DNA of 64,000 nucleotides from Actinostola sp. cb2023 (Eukaryota; Cnidaria; Anthozoa; Actiniaria; Actinostolidae): NCBI GenBank assembly GCA_033675265.1, contig JAUJYZ010000775.1, positions 176,001 to 240,000 of the forward strand, read 5' to 3'. Shown piece by piece: positions 11,242 to 23,999 of this stretch (position 1 is its first letter; each line of letters starts with the position of its first letter). The notes under the pieces were generated by a model. It saw only the letters and a program-made list of their open reading frames with translations, ran no database searches and was not told where the DNA came from. The position numbers and the translations under genes were made by a program.

Positions 11242-11987
11242 CATTCTCGTACCCAGAGCCCACTCCTCATTTGGTTCGTCGCTGGCTCTGGGAAACCCTG
11301 TTGCTCGGTCGTTAAATTTTGACGACCAAGTCGTCAGAGCGCATGCTCATACTAAAGACCGCTGAGAGCGGGTACTGTGGAAGAGTCTACTGGCTACGTA
11401 GTGTTCACGTTGGTTTGAATATTTAAACAATGTAACAAGTACACAAGTTTGTACATTTATCTTCGTGTAGCCGTTTAAAATCCCTTCGACGTTCATCACC
11501 GGTTCTTCTCTGGCTCTGTTGCGATAAAGGCTGGACGATAAATACATGTTCTAATATAATTTTGCATGTGAACCTTCCTGTCTTCCGCTTTGTTATTGTT
11601 TCTCTTGAATTATAAAAATATTCCTTTGAATACTCAAAGCGAGTACGATCGATTGTGTCTGTAGCCGTTACTTTACTTTTATAATTTATGTATTGTTAGA
11701 TCTCCCTTTACGAATTTATGGTACAGTCAATGAGTCACTCATTTCCATTGATTTATTCTTCAAAAAAGGTATATAGTTTTTGAAAATAATATTGTATGAA
11801 ATTACTACAACCGTCGCTGTCATTCGCTTCGTTCGCTTTGCAAGTTTGAATCTTTGTTTATCTCATGGACCAATCAAATACGATCATTCATTGTTGATTT
11901 CAACAGCCAATGAAATTCGCTAAAATTTCAGGGTTTCCCAGAGCCAGCGACGAACCAAATGAGGAGTGGGCTCTTGGTACGAGAATG
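11242..11987. mobile_element. Non-autonomous DNA transposon family E, copy 1
   Basis: Inverted ends start CATTCTCGTACCCAGAGCCC and finish GGTACGAGAATG, with arms of about 60 bp. A second copy with very similar sequence along its whole length is at 51648-52382. The interior has no transposase. The short open frames in it are the same in both copies and look incidental. Confidence 0.85.
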
Positions 11988-13136
11988 CACAACCAGTTTT
12001 CAAAACTGTGTTTTACTGTACAAAAATAATTAAAACATAGTTCATATTACCGCGCGATCAAATTCATTAGCGCGAGAGTGCATCCATAACTCGATGGTGC
12101 ACGCCCGTGCTTCATCAAATGACGTGTGCAAATGTTTTCACCACGTGACGAAGAAGCTTTTTCTTAGCGAGTCTCACTGCAGGGCAAAAAATCAAAGTTA
12201 AATACGAAAATGGAGAACAATATTAAGGTTTTCCTAACTTTGCAAATTTTTATCGGACAAACGTCGTTTATTTCAGTAAAATATGAACACGTCTTATTAG
12301 AGAATTTAACATTCAGTCGCAATTAAAATTCTGTTTCTCGTCATTCCTTATTGTCGCTATGTTATAAAAGGTTACGCCTCGAGCAACTCTTACGCTTCTC
12401 TCGTGTTCTCTGAAACTTCCCGCGTGCATCCATAACTCGATAGACGCACGCTAAGCATAAACCAATTCTTAACTAGAGTACAAATATTTTTTCGGCGAGC
12501 CATTATCGGTGATTATCATTCACATTATTTTCTCCGTGATTTTCATTGGTCGAGAGACGACTACGTCACTGCACATAACTTCCTACGAATAAGTGCTTTC
12601 GTTCTCCTCGACAATGGCAGCTCGATTTTTTCCAGAGTTGTTGCTTTAGGTCAGAGAAAATAACGTGAATGATAAAACAATTATTGATTTCGGTTTTTGC
12701 AAAATATCGTGATTTGTCGGTGACGAGCAGAATAATTATTTGCCGATGCCTTCGGCATCGGCATTCGGCATCGGCAAATAATTATCTCGGCGAGCCACTG
12801 ACATAATCACGATATTTTGCTCAACCCCGTCCAATAATTGCTAAATATTCACCATAATCGCTGAGCCTGAGGTGAATAATTGTCTTAGTATAATATTAGA
12901 CTTGAATATTAGAGAAACGACGAAATTCAGGGAGGAAAACGTTACGTTTTATTAGTACTTCCGCGTTTGTGATTTTACTTCCGCTCTAGAACACAATTAC
13001 AGCGCGCGAAACTCTATAATTCATATGCGGACTTAGCCTCACTTCTGAGATAGAAAGCAAATTAAAGCAGAAATTAGAATAACAAAACAAGCAACTCCTG
13101 GATTCGAGGCTAAGCCCGCTTATGAATATTCTAATC
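11988..13136. other. Gene-free stretch with a hairpin
   Basis: I see no gene here. Two GTGCATCCATAACTCGAT motifs (about 12070 and 12423) mark a diverged repeat. A strong hairpin at about 12727-12786 (AATAATTATTTGCCGATGCC and its inverse, GC-rich tip) sits inside a larger inverted pair (GGCGAGCCATTATCGGTGAT on the left). Confidence 0.5.
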
Positions 13137-13569
13137 TTTAAAGTGCCTATGAAACGAAAATGTCGATCCTTGTTTTATTGTACATTATTGTTGTTTGGTC
13201 TTTCTCTGAACATTTGCTGTATTTAAGCATCGACTTTGAGCGTGCGAACATTTTCTTTTCGCGGTTCGAAAATTATCATTTTCAACCAAAATGTGCGACA
13301 AGAGACTGGGCCCTTGACAATGGCTCGGTGACGTCATAAGTTGTGTATGCCTTTGTTTGCACAACTTATGACGTCACATTTCTATAGTTTGACCGAGCGG
13401 GAATTGTCGCACTTTGAAACCCAAAATGCCCAACTTCGTGCGGGAAATAAAAAATGTTCCTGAAGCTCAATTCACTTTTTATTAACGCCATGTAAACAAG
13501 CAAATAGTAAACTTTCGTAATAGCAAATAAAAACGGGGTCTGTTTTTTTCGTTTCATAGGCACTTTAAG
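13137..13569. mobile_element. MITE with TTTAAAGTGCCTATGAAACG ends
   Basis: The terminal inverted repeat is about 25 bp. The centre has a palindrome on TGACGTCATAAGTTGTG (about 13328-13376). A relative with the same outer TTAAAGTGCCTAT is at 29802-30266. Confidence 0.75.
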
Positions 13570-14560
13570 AGTCGTCAATAATCAAGTCTAAAACTAGACG
13601 CTCTACTAGCGTGAAGTCGGGCTTCATAATTAAATGAACCTTGTACATGTAGTGTGAAACCTAAAAACTTCATTGATATCGTCATATACAGAAGTAGTTT
13701 CAGACCATTACCTAATGTACTGTAAAACAGAATAATAGAACAATACCAACTCAGAATGATTGATCAAGAAGTACCAAAAACTAAAAACCCTTATATTTTA
13801 GCCAAAGAACTACATTAGCGAACTACATTTCAGAAAATAGTGCAAATATAGGCATGCACGGCAATGCACGGCAGCGTGACGAAAACAGTGTTTCGTCACT
13901 CGTTGCGTGACTCGGTAAAACATGCATGCGTAGTTAGATTGACTTCGATATTATTCATATCAAGCAGATTTTCTCTTCTATATTAGACCGTATTACGAGT
14001 ATGGAATTGTAAATATAGCCAAGGACATCTGTGGTGCATTTATTTTTCACTAGGAATAACCTGAGTATCAGGTTAACTAGGAACAACATTTTGTATTCTG
14101 GGCCACGTTTCGATTTCAAAACACCCGCGTTGATTTCCTCGACTTCACAAACTCAGCAATATTAAAACGAACAATATAAACTTACGAATTCTTGCTAAGC
14201 CACGGACATCTGATAGAAATACACTTTATTAAGACAGAAAAGTTCCAAGTCCAACTGATAATCTTTTCCCGGTCTCTTGGATATGCTTGACCAAATCATG
14301 TAAAATATATATTGTAACTTAATCGAGTACAGCAAGTTTACCAAGCGCATGCGCTGTAGAACCCAGTTGGCGATTTGAGGTCAAAGAATAAGACAACGAG
14401 CGGATCAGTCATTTTTAGAGTCGAGCTTTTCCACAGGAAGCCCGACTAATTACACTAAAGCTTGTTATAGATAAGCTGTTTAAAAGTCCCTGAATCTCAT
14501 TATTAATTATCTTCGATATTAGGCGCAAAACTGCGCAATCCCCATGCTCCCGTGTGCTTT

Positions 14561-14786
14561 CACAGGCAGCCCAAGCAGTATACTTGTGGGTTATTTTTGA
14601 GTATTTTTAAAATGGCTGGAAATGTAAAAATATTGCTCAATAAATATGACTCCGGAACATCAAAAAGACACACTGAATAAATGTAAATAAAGGTGAATGT
14701 CAGTTTATTGAGCAATATTTTTACATTTCGAGACATTTTAAAAAATACTCAAAAATAACTCACAAGTCTGCTTGGGCTGCCTGTGG
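14561..14786. mobile_element. Palindromic MITE with CACAGGCAGCCCAAGCAG ends
   Basis: The ends CACAGGCAGCCCAAGCAG and CTGCTTGGGCTGCCTGTG frame a long inverted repeat (TTTTTGAGTATTTTTAAAAT inside). The end motif recurs alone near 1297, 22286, 43684 and 56132. Confidence 0.75.
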
Positions 14787-14832
14787 TGCTTTCAAGCAGA
14801 GAGACTAGCAGAGAGGTCAGAGAGTATTTTAA

Positions 14833-14964
14833 AGCCGAATCTACATGAGCAAATTTTCCTTGACAAGTTTTCCTTGACAAGGAAGACTTGCTCGTGTAGA
14901 CGACAAAAACATCGCAATTTTTTCGGCCTTGTCAAGGAAAACTTGCTCGTGTAGATGCAGCTTT
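14833..14964. mobile_element. MITE family C
   Basis: It has the same AGCCGAATCTACATGAGCA-type ends and CAAGGAAAACTTGCTCGTG core as the copy at 9533-9673. Confidence 0.85.
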
Positions 14965-15199
14965 ATTTTGAAACTCCCAGTGCAATTAATTCAGCTGATG
15001 AAAATTCCTCACGAGACCGGAAGTGACGTAATTAATAGACACTCACTCGATTTATAGTATACATATACTTCTGTTCTTTTATTAAAACAAGTTCATTTAA
15101 CAATCATTTTATGATCATAGGTATAAAATATATAAATATATATTTTTAGTAAATATTTAAATACATGTCGTTTTTATATAATTATATCACAGTTTACAA

Positions 15200-15700
15200 C
15201 TCATTAATAATTCATGAGGAAAACACACTAGAAATCATAACCGTGGAAGAGCTTGTATTTTTGATACAAAATCGTCTTGATTTGTGATAGACTTTAACTT
15301 TGATTTTCTCGGCCAAACTTACTGGTATAAAATAATTATAGTCTTATAACATGATTACAAAATATTCGCAACCGTAATGTATCCATTGCATATAGACACG
15401 AGCAAGGCTGGACAGGTTTATATAATAGATATACAATATGAGCGGCCGAACTGTATGACGAGCCGAAGGCGAGCCATTGTAAATACCATACAGTTCGGAC
15501 GCGAATATTGTATCTGTCTTATCGAATCCAACGATGTGTAAGTGGATGTTTTACTATAATTTGGATGATAGGAAACAGTTTGGCTGAGAAAATCCAAGTT
15601 AGAGTTGAATGCAAATGAGGACGATTCTGTATCCGATTTACAGATGTCTGCTACGCTTTATGATTTCTATTGTATTCCCCTCATTAATTATTCATGAATT
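15200..15700. mobile_element. Foldback element, about 150-bp arms
   Basis: TTCATGAGG...AGAAATCATAA...TTTTCTCGGCCAAAC on the left pairs with the region 15590-15700. One arm of a second copy occurs at about 19195-19375. The middle has a small palindrome around ACTGTATGACGAGCC. Confidence 0.65.
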
Positions 15701-15837
15701 CGATAACTATTGCATACGTACTGAGACACGAGCAAGTCTGTTTTATATTTCAACAATAAATAAGATAACTGATTAAATATGAATCGCATATCTAGTTTTT
15801 GTCCATGACAATTTCACTTGAGTTCATTGGTTTGAAT

Positions 15838-16077
15838 CTAGCAAACCTTACATCGACATATAGTAGACACCACTCCATTTTTAACCATAACACCCTTGAC
15901 GCAAGGAGAACTCCCTCCCCATGTTCTACAGTTATTGTTGACGACTTTGCACTGCCTGTGTATGCTGCCATCACGTCCAACCTTCTCCGAGCTGACACAA
16001 CCGGCGAAATGAGGACAATCCCGTCTCTGAGAAACACTGCTCTTTGAACACAATAGCAAAGTCAATGCGATTAACAT
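15838..16077 (-). CDS. Small secreted cysteine-rich peptide 1
   Basis: Predicted 79 residues: a hydrophobic signal-like start (MLIALTLLLCSKSSVSQ) then a short basic mature region with eight cysteines in the pattern C-x5-C-x15-C-x6-C-x8-C-x14-C-x-C-x2-C. It is paralogous to the gene at 23354-23993: both begin RDCP after the signal, share the spacing of the central cysteines, and end in a CxC motif. An acceptor-like CTCCTTTCAG lies just upstream (exon from 16092), so a tiny first exon, as in the paralogue, may supply a different start; I could not find it. Secretion is well supported. Antimicrobial, defensin-like or venom-type roles are all possible and undecided. Confidence 0.6.
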   Translation of the reverse strand: MLIALTLLLCSKSSVSQRRDCPHFAGCVSSEKVGRDGSIHRQCKVVNNNCRTWGGSSPCVKGVMVKNGVVSTICRCKVC

Positions 16078-16163
16078 CAATGATTGGAAGAGCTGAAAGG
16101 AGAAAATAGCGATAGGTGAAGCACTCGATCGTGTAGGGATTGTATGCGCGATGGGGAGAAGTC

Positions 16164-16172
16164 CCATATATA
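16164..16172 (-). promoter_or_regulatory. Possible TATA box for peptide gene 1
   Basis: CTATATATG on the minus strand, about 90 bp before the chosen ATG and 70 bp before the acceptor-like site. The spacing fits an unspliced transcript. Weak evidence. Confidence 0.25.
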
Positions 16173-16410
16173 GGTCAGTGGTGTTTGGTACCGTTAGAGT
16201 ACAAACATTTTAGCGTGAAATAGCTATAGTACTAAATATAATTAACAATTAGACTACGAGTTCGAGGTTTCTATGAGGCAATAGTCATTTAATGAGGCGC
16301 GTAGTGCCGAGTTGACTATCCTCATAGAAAACGAGAACGAGTAGTCTTAGGCCTAGTTCAAACGCCGTACTTTCCAAGAGCCGTTCTTAATTACTTCAAA
16401 AGAAGCCGTC

Positions 16411-16643
16411 TCAATCTTCAGTTACAATCAGCTGTTACAAACAAAAAACGCGTGTACAAATACATGCGCGCGCATAAGTAGCGCGTGCTAATCATATGCA
16501 CAGACAAATAGATTGTCTGTGCATATGATTAGCACGCGCTACTTATTTAGAATGTAAACAATTACAGATAAGTAAATAAAATAAATAAATTGTATTTGTA
16601 CACGCGTTTTTTGTTTGTAACAGCTGATTGTAACTGAAGATTG
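16411..16643. mobile_element. Near-perfect palindrome, about 100-bp arms
   Basis: TCAATCTTCAGTTACAATCA at the left returns inverted at the right. A second, inner hairpin (GCGCATAAGTAGCGCGTGC...) is centred near 16508, and an AATAAATAAAT run breaks the right arm. Confidence 0.8.
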
Positions 16644-17105
16644 ACTATTCTAACCCTGATGATGGGCTATTAGTCCGAAAGCTTGGTTTATCAATAAATT
16701 TGGGTTGAGGAAACTCATATAACTACAAAAATGTCAACACCAACCCACAAACAACTACTGAACTTTGTATTTTTCATATAATTTGTAATAAGTAAAACTG
16801 ACTCCAGTCATACATGCAGTGGTAGTTTTTCAAACAATATTTTGTGCGTTTGATACGGCTGTTGAATAAAAAAACTTCCTTCAAACGTCTGCAAGAAGCA
16901 TTGAAATGGCTTACTTGTCAAAATTTCAACCAATCAAAATAGTTAGATTTTTGACAACAAATTTTATCAGCCAATTAAAAAGCGAGAACATTACATCAAA
17001 ACGACAATTTTTGACCACAAAGAGTATGTAAACGTCTCTAACCACTGTCAACGCTTCCATTGATCAAATTAAATTACATAAGCGATGCATTACGTATTAT
17101 TATAA

Positions 17106-17236
17106 GTAATACCATGGCACTGAGGGATATTAGTGATTAAATGTCCACGAAGCCGAGGGAAGTTTAGTGGAAGTCCCGAGCCTCCGCCGAGGCTGAGGGA
17201 CATTTAATCACTAATATCCCGAAGAAGCCATGGTAT
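17106..17236. mobile_element. Palindrome with ATACCATGGCACTGAGGGAT ends
   Basis: Inverted arms of about 50 bp around a GC-rich tip (CCTCCGCCGAGG). No ORF. Confidence 0.75.
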
Positions 17237-17363
17237 TAGTTTGTAAGACCATGATCACCGAGGAAATAAAGTAAAATATAGTTCACTTTGATTAACTTAG
17301 AGCGGTATGAACTACAATCTTTTTCTCAAAGAGCGTTGATTAAACCACACTCTGGGGCATTTA

Positions 17364-17619
17364 TATACCCCTATTTCAAAAAACGTTGGCATCTGAAATC
17401 TGAATCTGAAATCTGAGACCGAAAGGGATTGTAATGCACAGTAACGTTATTATTATTGTGGGTATAAGTTGTGATATATCTTGTAATTACTGGAACATGC
17501 CACGACCTTTAGGCGAAGACCTGCGTTGGCGAATAGTGTGGCTACGAGTCTTTTTAGGTCACAGATTCAGATTTCAGATTCAGATTTCAGATGCCAACGT
17601 TTTTTGAAATAGGTGTATA
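17364..17619. mobile_element. MITE family D, member 2
   Basis: Ends TATACCCCTATTTCAAAAAA and TTTTTTGAAATAGGTGTATA. Next to each end is a run of ATCTGAAATCTGA-type repeats, inverted. It closely matches member 3 at 21063-21326. Confidence 0.85.
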
Positions 17620-18055
17620 CATTGGAATGCTTTGTTTCATTGGTACAATGATCGAGTATTTTTTAGTCAGTTTAGGAATATTTAATCGTCATTTTGTAAT
17701 TGGTCACAAATCATGGCGGGCAGTTGTTTTGCCTTTGTAAAAGACGCTGTAGTTGACCAAGTAAGGGGAAGTGCCCGAAAATACGAAAACACACACTTCA
17801 TGGTGTGCTAACGTTTATAAGCAATGGGCTAAAGGCAAGAAATAAAGAGCTCCAATATTTTATTCAGAAAAGAAAGAATTCCGGTCTTTGCATATGCTCT
17901 GCTCATGTGCAGAGTCGAGGACATGTTCATAGCATCCCACATGTGTTGGATGCTTGAATAACATGGAGTAGAGCCTGCTTTCAAGTTAAGTCGGACAGAG
18001 AGGTGTTGCCTCTGCTCTGTCCAAGGTCCCGGTGATTGTTATATGAGGGACTGTC

Positions 18056-18232
18056 ATGAATAGTCGTGAGGGATATTTAGTCTAAATGTCCCTCATGAAT
18101 ATAATCATGAGGGACATTTAGTCTAAATTTCCCTCATGATTGTATTCATGAGGGACATTTAGTCTAAATTTCCCTCATGATTGTATTCATGAGGGACATT
18201 TAGTCTAAATTTCCCTCATTACTATTAATGAA
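18056..18232. repeat. 41-bp tandem repeat, each unit itself palindromic
   Basis: GAGGGACATTTAG recurs at 18068 (diverged), 18109, 18150 and 18191, exactly 41 bp apart. Each unit pairs GAGGGACATTTAG with CTAAATTTCCCTC. Confidence 0.9.
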
Positions 18233-20680
18233 TGATACTTGACTTAGAGCTTTCGCGAGGGATGTTCGATGTTAAATGTCCCTCGTGGAACAATGAAAAT
18301 CGAGGTGATCATGGTAGTACATTGAACACGAAAAGGCGCTATAAAAAGGCCTAGTTGTCAGCCATCCATCGTACCGTCAAGAGCTCTGGATCGTAAAAAA
18401 TGGGCGCAAAATTTGAATTCAAAAAATTGAATTTCAGATTTTTGACTTTTTTAGTTCTTTTAATAACATCAAGAACTCATTTTCAAAATCTTGAAAATCG
18501 ATATCTAGCTCAGTTTTATCGAAGTCCAGCTGAATAATAATTATGAACTTTGAGTCGTTCAATACGACATGAATACGAAGATGTTACTCCACCATTTCAA
18601 ATTGATTCAACTGAGCTGGAAAGGTGTGAAATGAAGGCGGTCCAGTCCCTTTTATAGCGTGGTTTCGTGTTTAACTATAATATCAAATAAACTTCATCAG
18701 AGTAAATAAACTTACTTTTGTTCTGTTATTTTCCATAGTTTTTTTTTTCCAAAATGTGTCAGTTACTTGCTAGGATATCTTGCTGTGTCGACCTTGTTCT
18801 TCTGAGAGATTCGAGGAGCCGTTATGTAAACACATGCCGGTTTACGGCCGCTTATATAGACACTATGGCGCAAGCACAGGCTCTCTGGCTGCGTAACTAC
18901 AAAAATACCCTAAACGTTTGAGTTCTGGGATAATTTTGTTTTGATGACATAAGTTATTTTTCATTACGTGGCGTTGCAGCTTCAATTTATTTTAAAACAA
19001 GCTAAGACCGTCAGTGTTTTATACACTAGTGTTTTATACACGTGGACGAGTTACCATTAATTTTCTGATTTGTAGGCCTTAGTAACCATTATTTAGAGTA
19101 TCGCGAGAGACGGCATTATTTTCCGATAATGTCGTCTCAAAATAACGGTACAAAATTTGTCTTTCACTTGATTCTAAATTGAACTTAAAAAATCCATGAA
19201 AAATTAATTAGGGAAATACAATAGAAATCATAAGCGTACCATCTGTAAATCGGATACAGAATCGTCCTCATTTGCATTCAACTTTAACTTGGATTTTCTC
19301 GGCCAAACTGTTTCCTATCATCCAAATTATAGTAAAACATCATCACTTATACGTCGTTGGATTTCTTAAGTAATACAGCGCAGCTCGAGTTTGTAAATCC
19401 CATACAGCCGATCGGCCGCTCATATTGTATATATTACAAGAAAACGTAGAATTACCTTTTTAAACCACGTTCAATAAAAAGCAAAGAGAAAATGAGTTCT
19501 TTTAGTAAAAAAAGAGTGAATATCGAGCGAAAAGTTATTTTCAGCGCGCGCTCGATGGCGTGATGATTGCGTTATATTACTCGCGCTTTTATGGAGAATT
19601 TCCTTTTCAATCAATGAAAACTAACCACTAGTAGTATTTCCCTGTTTTCGTGCCATTTTGCTAGAATTGCGATACTAAAACTAAACGCGATTTTGAGGGT
19701 TACGGCGTTGGGAGAAAATATATTCGATTCCAGGTATTGACCGAATATATATTCACCCACTGACTAGCCGTTATTATAAACCGATAATGCCGTTTCAAAA
19801 TCGCGTTTAGTTTTAAAATGATATCATTAAAGTTGATATTATCGGTTACAGATGTACTGAACTACAGTTCTTAGCCAGAACTAGTCGTCTATCCTCGATC
19901 TTTCTGTGTTAGCCGAAAATTGGATGGTTTGTGGAGCAATTTTTCTTTCTTGATTTGTTGTGAGATATCAACAAATGCTGTACATAATAATGAACATATA
20001 TAGCCGGGACAAGCGACTTGAATTAGTTGTTATATAATAAGTGTGTAAATCTGATGAAACTTGCACACCGGGCTTGTTATACAAACTGGTTTTTAAAATA
20101 GAGCGATTTTCATAAATCCGTGAATCATACTTTAGCGTATTTAGCACTAATACACTCTAATTTCATTGTGTTCTTTTGTTATCACTTGACTATTACATTC
20201 TAAAAATTACACTTTGTTTCACGGGTTTATCAAAAAAATCACTCTAATAATCGAGAAAACTTATTTTATTTTGACTTTGCTAAAAATAACCGTTCAAATT
20301 GAGTCACACTCCGCAAGCGATCGATGTGCAAATCAAACGCGTGACAAATTCAAGTACAATGCAAAATTACAATATGTATCGAAGTTTACTGTATGCAATT
20401 ATGAGATAAACAATGAACAAGTATTGAGAGTACAAATGAATGCTTAAACGAAGCGAGAACGGAAGTCAAGTAGAATTCCTATACAAGGGGAGGAATTTAC
20501 TGTGAATAAATATAAATTCCGTTTTAGCGACGGATATCACATGAAGCTTCATAACGTTAACGTTTGTGGCTATATGACTTGGAGTGTCAGCAGTAATTGT
20601 CTTGTCACCACCATTAACCACGATAGAAACAGGAACTTAAAAAGGGACACTTTGCATTGCGCCATGATCATTCCTTATAA
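18233..20680. other. Gene-free repeat-derived stretch
   Basis: No gene is recognised. It holds one arm of the 15200-type foldback (19195-19375) and inverted copies of GATAATGCCGTTTCAAAATC-like sequence near 19130 and 19785. Short open frames near 20214-20702 have no recognisable protein character. Confidence 0.5.
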
Positions 20681-20689
20681 GTCCATATT

Positions 20690-21005
20690 AATAACTGCAT
20701 GACTAGCTCAGAACAATTACATAGTGCAGAGTAAATACTTTTCCACTTGGGTCTACTAATATAGATCAAGTGATAAACCTTCCATATTAATAACTGTACC
20801 GCTGCTGCATGACTAGCTCAGAACAATTACATAGTGCAGAGTAAATACTTTTCCACTTGGGTCTACTAATATAGATCAAGTGATAAACCTTCCATATTAA
20901 TAACTGTACCGCTGCTGCATGACTAGCTCAGAACAATTACATAGTGCAGAGTAAATACTTTTCCACTTGGGTCTACTAATATAGATCAAGTGATAAACCT
21001 TCCAC
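20690..21005. repeat. 110-bp tandem repeat, about three copies
   Basis: GACTAGCTCAGAACAATTAC starts at 20701, 20811 and 20921. The units are almost identical, indicating recent expansion. Confidence 0.95.
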
Positions 21006-21062
21006 CCCATGCATGGACCCAAGTGGAAAAGCATTTATCTGCACTTCTAGGCAGAATTACTG

Positions 21063-21326
21063 TATACACCTATTTCAAAAAACGTTGGCATCTGAAATCT
21101 GAATCTGAATCTGAAATTTGAGACCGAGAGGGATTGTAATGCACAAGAACTTTATTATTATTGTGGGTATAAGTTGTGATCTATCTTGTAATTACTGGAA
21201 TATGCCACGACCTTTAGGCCAAGACCTGCGTTGGCGAATAGTATGGCTTCGAGTGTTTTTAGGTCACAGATTTCAGATTTCAGATTCAGATTTCAGATGC
21301 CAACGTTTTTTGAAATAGGCCGTGTA
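21063..21326. mobile_element. MITE family D, member 3
   Basis: Same ends and inner ATCTGAAATCTGAATCTG repeats as 17364-17619. The right terminus is altered by a short insertion (AATAGGCCGTGTA). Confidence 0.85.
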
Positions 21327-21334
21327 ACTATAAT

Positions 21335-21925
21335 AACTTTAATAATAACTTTATTATTTATATAGCGCTTTTTCTTGTGCTCAAAGCGCTGTTTATATAA
21401 TTTACAGTATAAATATATAATATAATATTATTATATATAATATTAATCCTTTTACTAACTATGTGTTAGTAAAAGGAGAAAGTCTGAAGCCTAAATTTAT
21501 ATTGAGATAAATGAATGAATGAATAGACTTTCATATGATTTATCGAGGGTAGCGCGTGACAGTTTGTATAAACTGATGACCTTGTGGCCCTCCAAAAACT
21601 ATAATAATAAAAATGTATAAATACATTTGGTAAGTATGGTTCAATATATATAACGGGTGACAATAAATATAATGGAAATAATGTTATTCTATACTTATAC
21701 TCAAGAAATAAAAAGAAAGGAAAAATCTAAAATTATAAAAATACTTAATTTAATATAATTTATTTACATACTATTTTACGTTCACATTAAAAACAAAGAG
21801 AATACTGTGTACAATCACTTTCTAAACGAATTTGCAATTATGTTGTTTATTTCATTATCATTATTAGTATTAGTATTTATTATTATCTTTATTATTATTA
21901 CCGTTATCATCATCATCATCACCAA

Positions 21926-22016
<91 letters not shown>

Positions 22017-22017
22017 G
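21335..22017. repeat. TATATAGCGCTTT-type repeat end and (ATT)n microsatellite
   Basis: AACTTTATTATTTATATAGCGCT...CAAAGCGCT at 21346-21392 is a motif seen again at 34075-34105 and looks like a dispersed-repeat terminus. A run of about 30 ATT units fills 21926-22016. Confidence 0.7.
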
Positions 22018-22373
22018 AAACGCATTTCGTTTCTTTTAGTGAACAACACAATAAATTATATTAAATGACATGGACATGTAGTCACTCTTTCTCGAGTGAA
22101 TTTGACTTGATTTTACTGCAATGTTTTAAGGGGCGCGCACAGTGAGCCCAACGTCATACATTTCTATGCACGGGAACCCAATATAATACGTATCGTGCGC
22201 GCGCGCTCTACCACAGGAAACCCATCAAAAAAGACGCGCGCATACAAATATATTTTTATTTATCATAATTAAGTAGCCAGTCAGAAGCACTGGTTGGGCT
22301 GCCTGTGGCTATATGTGTAATTTTACGTCATGACTTGCACAGAATAATGTGCGCATGCTGACAATAAGTTTAG

Positions 22374-22520
<147 letters not shown>

Positions 22521-22617
22521 ACTATTCAAGAGGGTAATTTAGAGCGTAAAAGTCCGCTAACCCTTCATCGGCTTCGGGGACATTTTCACAAATATCTCTC
22601 AGTGCCATGGTATTATG

Positions 22618-22900
22618 TACACCTATTCCAAATATCGTCCGGGCCGAAAGGAACAAGAAAGAAGCTGACGACCGCAAAGGACTTTGGGAATCTCCTAATT
22701 AATTAATTTATCCGTGGTACTTGAAAAGTTATCCCTACGAGCGTTGAATAGCAATCATTTGGAACTATTCGGCCATTTGAAAATGTATGTTGTCAAATGT
22801 CTACGGATGAATAAATGAATAAGGACAAAGTCCCAATGCCCTTTGCGGTCGTCAGCTTCTTGCTTGTTGCTTTCGGCGGGGATAACGATTTTTGGAATTA
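22618..22900. mobile_element. MITE family D, member 4 (unrelated core)
   Basis: The left end is TACACCTATTCCAAATATCG; the right end is CGATTTTTGGAATTATA. The arms GAAGCTGACGACCGCAAAGG / CCTTTGCGGTCGTCAGCTTC are unlike those of members 1-3. Confidence 0.7.
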
Positions 22901-23281
22901 TACTGTCTTATAATAACACTAGACACAAACTGGTATTTAAGTTATTTCTTTTTTAATAATAAATAAACTTATTCTCTTATAAAACGAAGAGTCATAAATA
23001 TAGCGATAACCCAAGAAAATGCTTTATCAAGTGTTGATAATCGTACGTTATTCAGAATATCAAATAAGTTCAGAGACATGTTAATTTCTCTTCCAGGCTT
23101 CGGTAAAATTAGTTAGATTCACATGCATGTAATTTTATTACAGGGCCACTGAGTTTATAAGTGTAGTCAAACTTTTATACGTACATACATACATTTGATT
23201 GACACTCCCATCGGGCTTTTCAGGCCAATTTACAAATATATAATTCAATGAAAGCTAAGGTATAATATATATAATATGTGC

Positions 23282-23330
23282 TACCCTCTTGAAATAAAGT
23301 CTTCATCATCATCATCTTCATCAAGGGTAA
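23282..23330 (+). mobile_element. Retroelement 3' end (CTCTTGAAATAAAGT plus short tail)
   Basis: TACCCTCTTGAAATAAAGT followed by a degenerate TCATCATCATC tail. The same 19-mer, followed by a long (TTA)n tail, occurs at 43213-43295. This is typical of the 3' terminus of a LINE/SINE family with simple-repeat tails. Confidence 0.55.
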
Positions 23331-23353
23331 AGCTCAGCCACGTTTATCAGTCG

Positions 23354-23993
23354 TCATCGTGCACATTTACAGCCAATAGTGATTTGTTTGCCTTTATAAA
23401 TTGCGGTCACTTTCTTGCAGAAGCTGCCAGTCTTCGCGCAGTCGAATGAGACAATCTCGCACGTTACTTGTAGGACGCCGTCAGACCCTACCAACCTGGA
23501 TTTCACACAACCCATAGAAGGACAATCCCGGCTTTGACCACTAGTTGTTTGAAGCCACAGTATTACAATGGTGGCTATTACGACCAACACCTAAAAAAGA
23601 GATATCGATCATTACATGGATATTTCAAGAGAATACCCGTAAATAATGAAGGCCCTGTGTCCGATCCCATGGTGCCTTGCGTGCACAATTTGAAAAAAAA
23701 TCAGATCAGAATACAATAATTAAGGATGTGGCCTCGGTTTGAACCATTTTGGGCCAGAAGCAATAATACAGTCGAACCTCCCGTAAGCGAGCACCAAAAA
23801 TGTCAAGTTACATATTTTGGCAGGCCAGGCACCTAAGGCGTGTCGTGCCCAAAACGCGCATCCCGCGGGATTAAACATTTTTTCATGAATGTCAACTGAA
23901 GTGATTTCTATTTTGTTCTAGCTTGAACGTTATTACAATCATTATATTATATCACATACAACACTACAAGCCTACCTTTACACGGTATTCCAT
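23354..23993 (-). CDS. Small secreted cysteine-rich peptide 2, two exons
   Basis: Exon 1, 23993-23976, encodes MEYRVK and ends AAG|GTAGGC. Exon 2, 23590-23354, follows the acceptor CTCTTTTTTAG; the junction is phase 0. The 84-residue product has a signal peptide (hydrophobic VLVVIATIVILWLQ, cleavage probably near SGQS) and a mature part beginning RDCP with seven cysteines, ending CKCAR. It is paralogous to the peptide at 15838-16077, but the last cysteine is missing, so one disulfide partner may be lost or the peptide may pair with another chain. The mature region is basic. Function is unknown; a host-defence or venom-like peptide is possible but not shown. Confidence 0.7.
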
Positions 23994-23999
23994 CCTGAA

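Noticed and set aside
18056..18232. CRISPR-like array of spaced palindromic repeats
   Set aside because: The 41-bp period has no variable spacers, and the genome is an animal.
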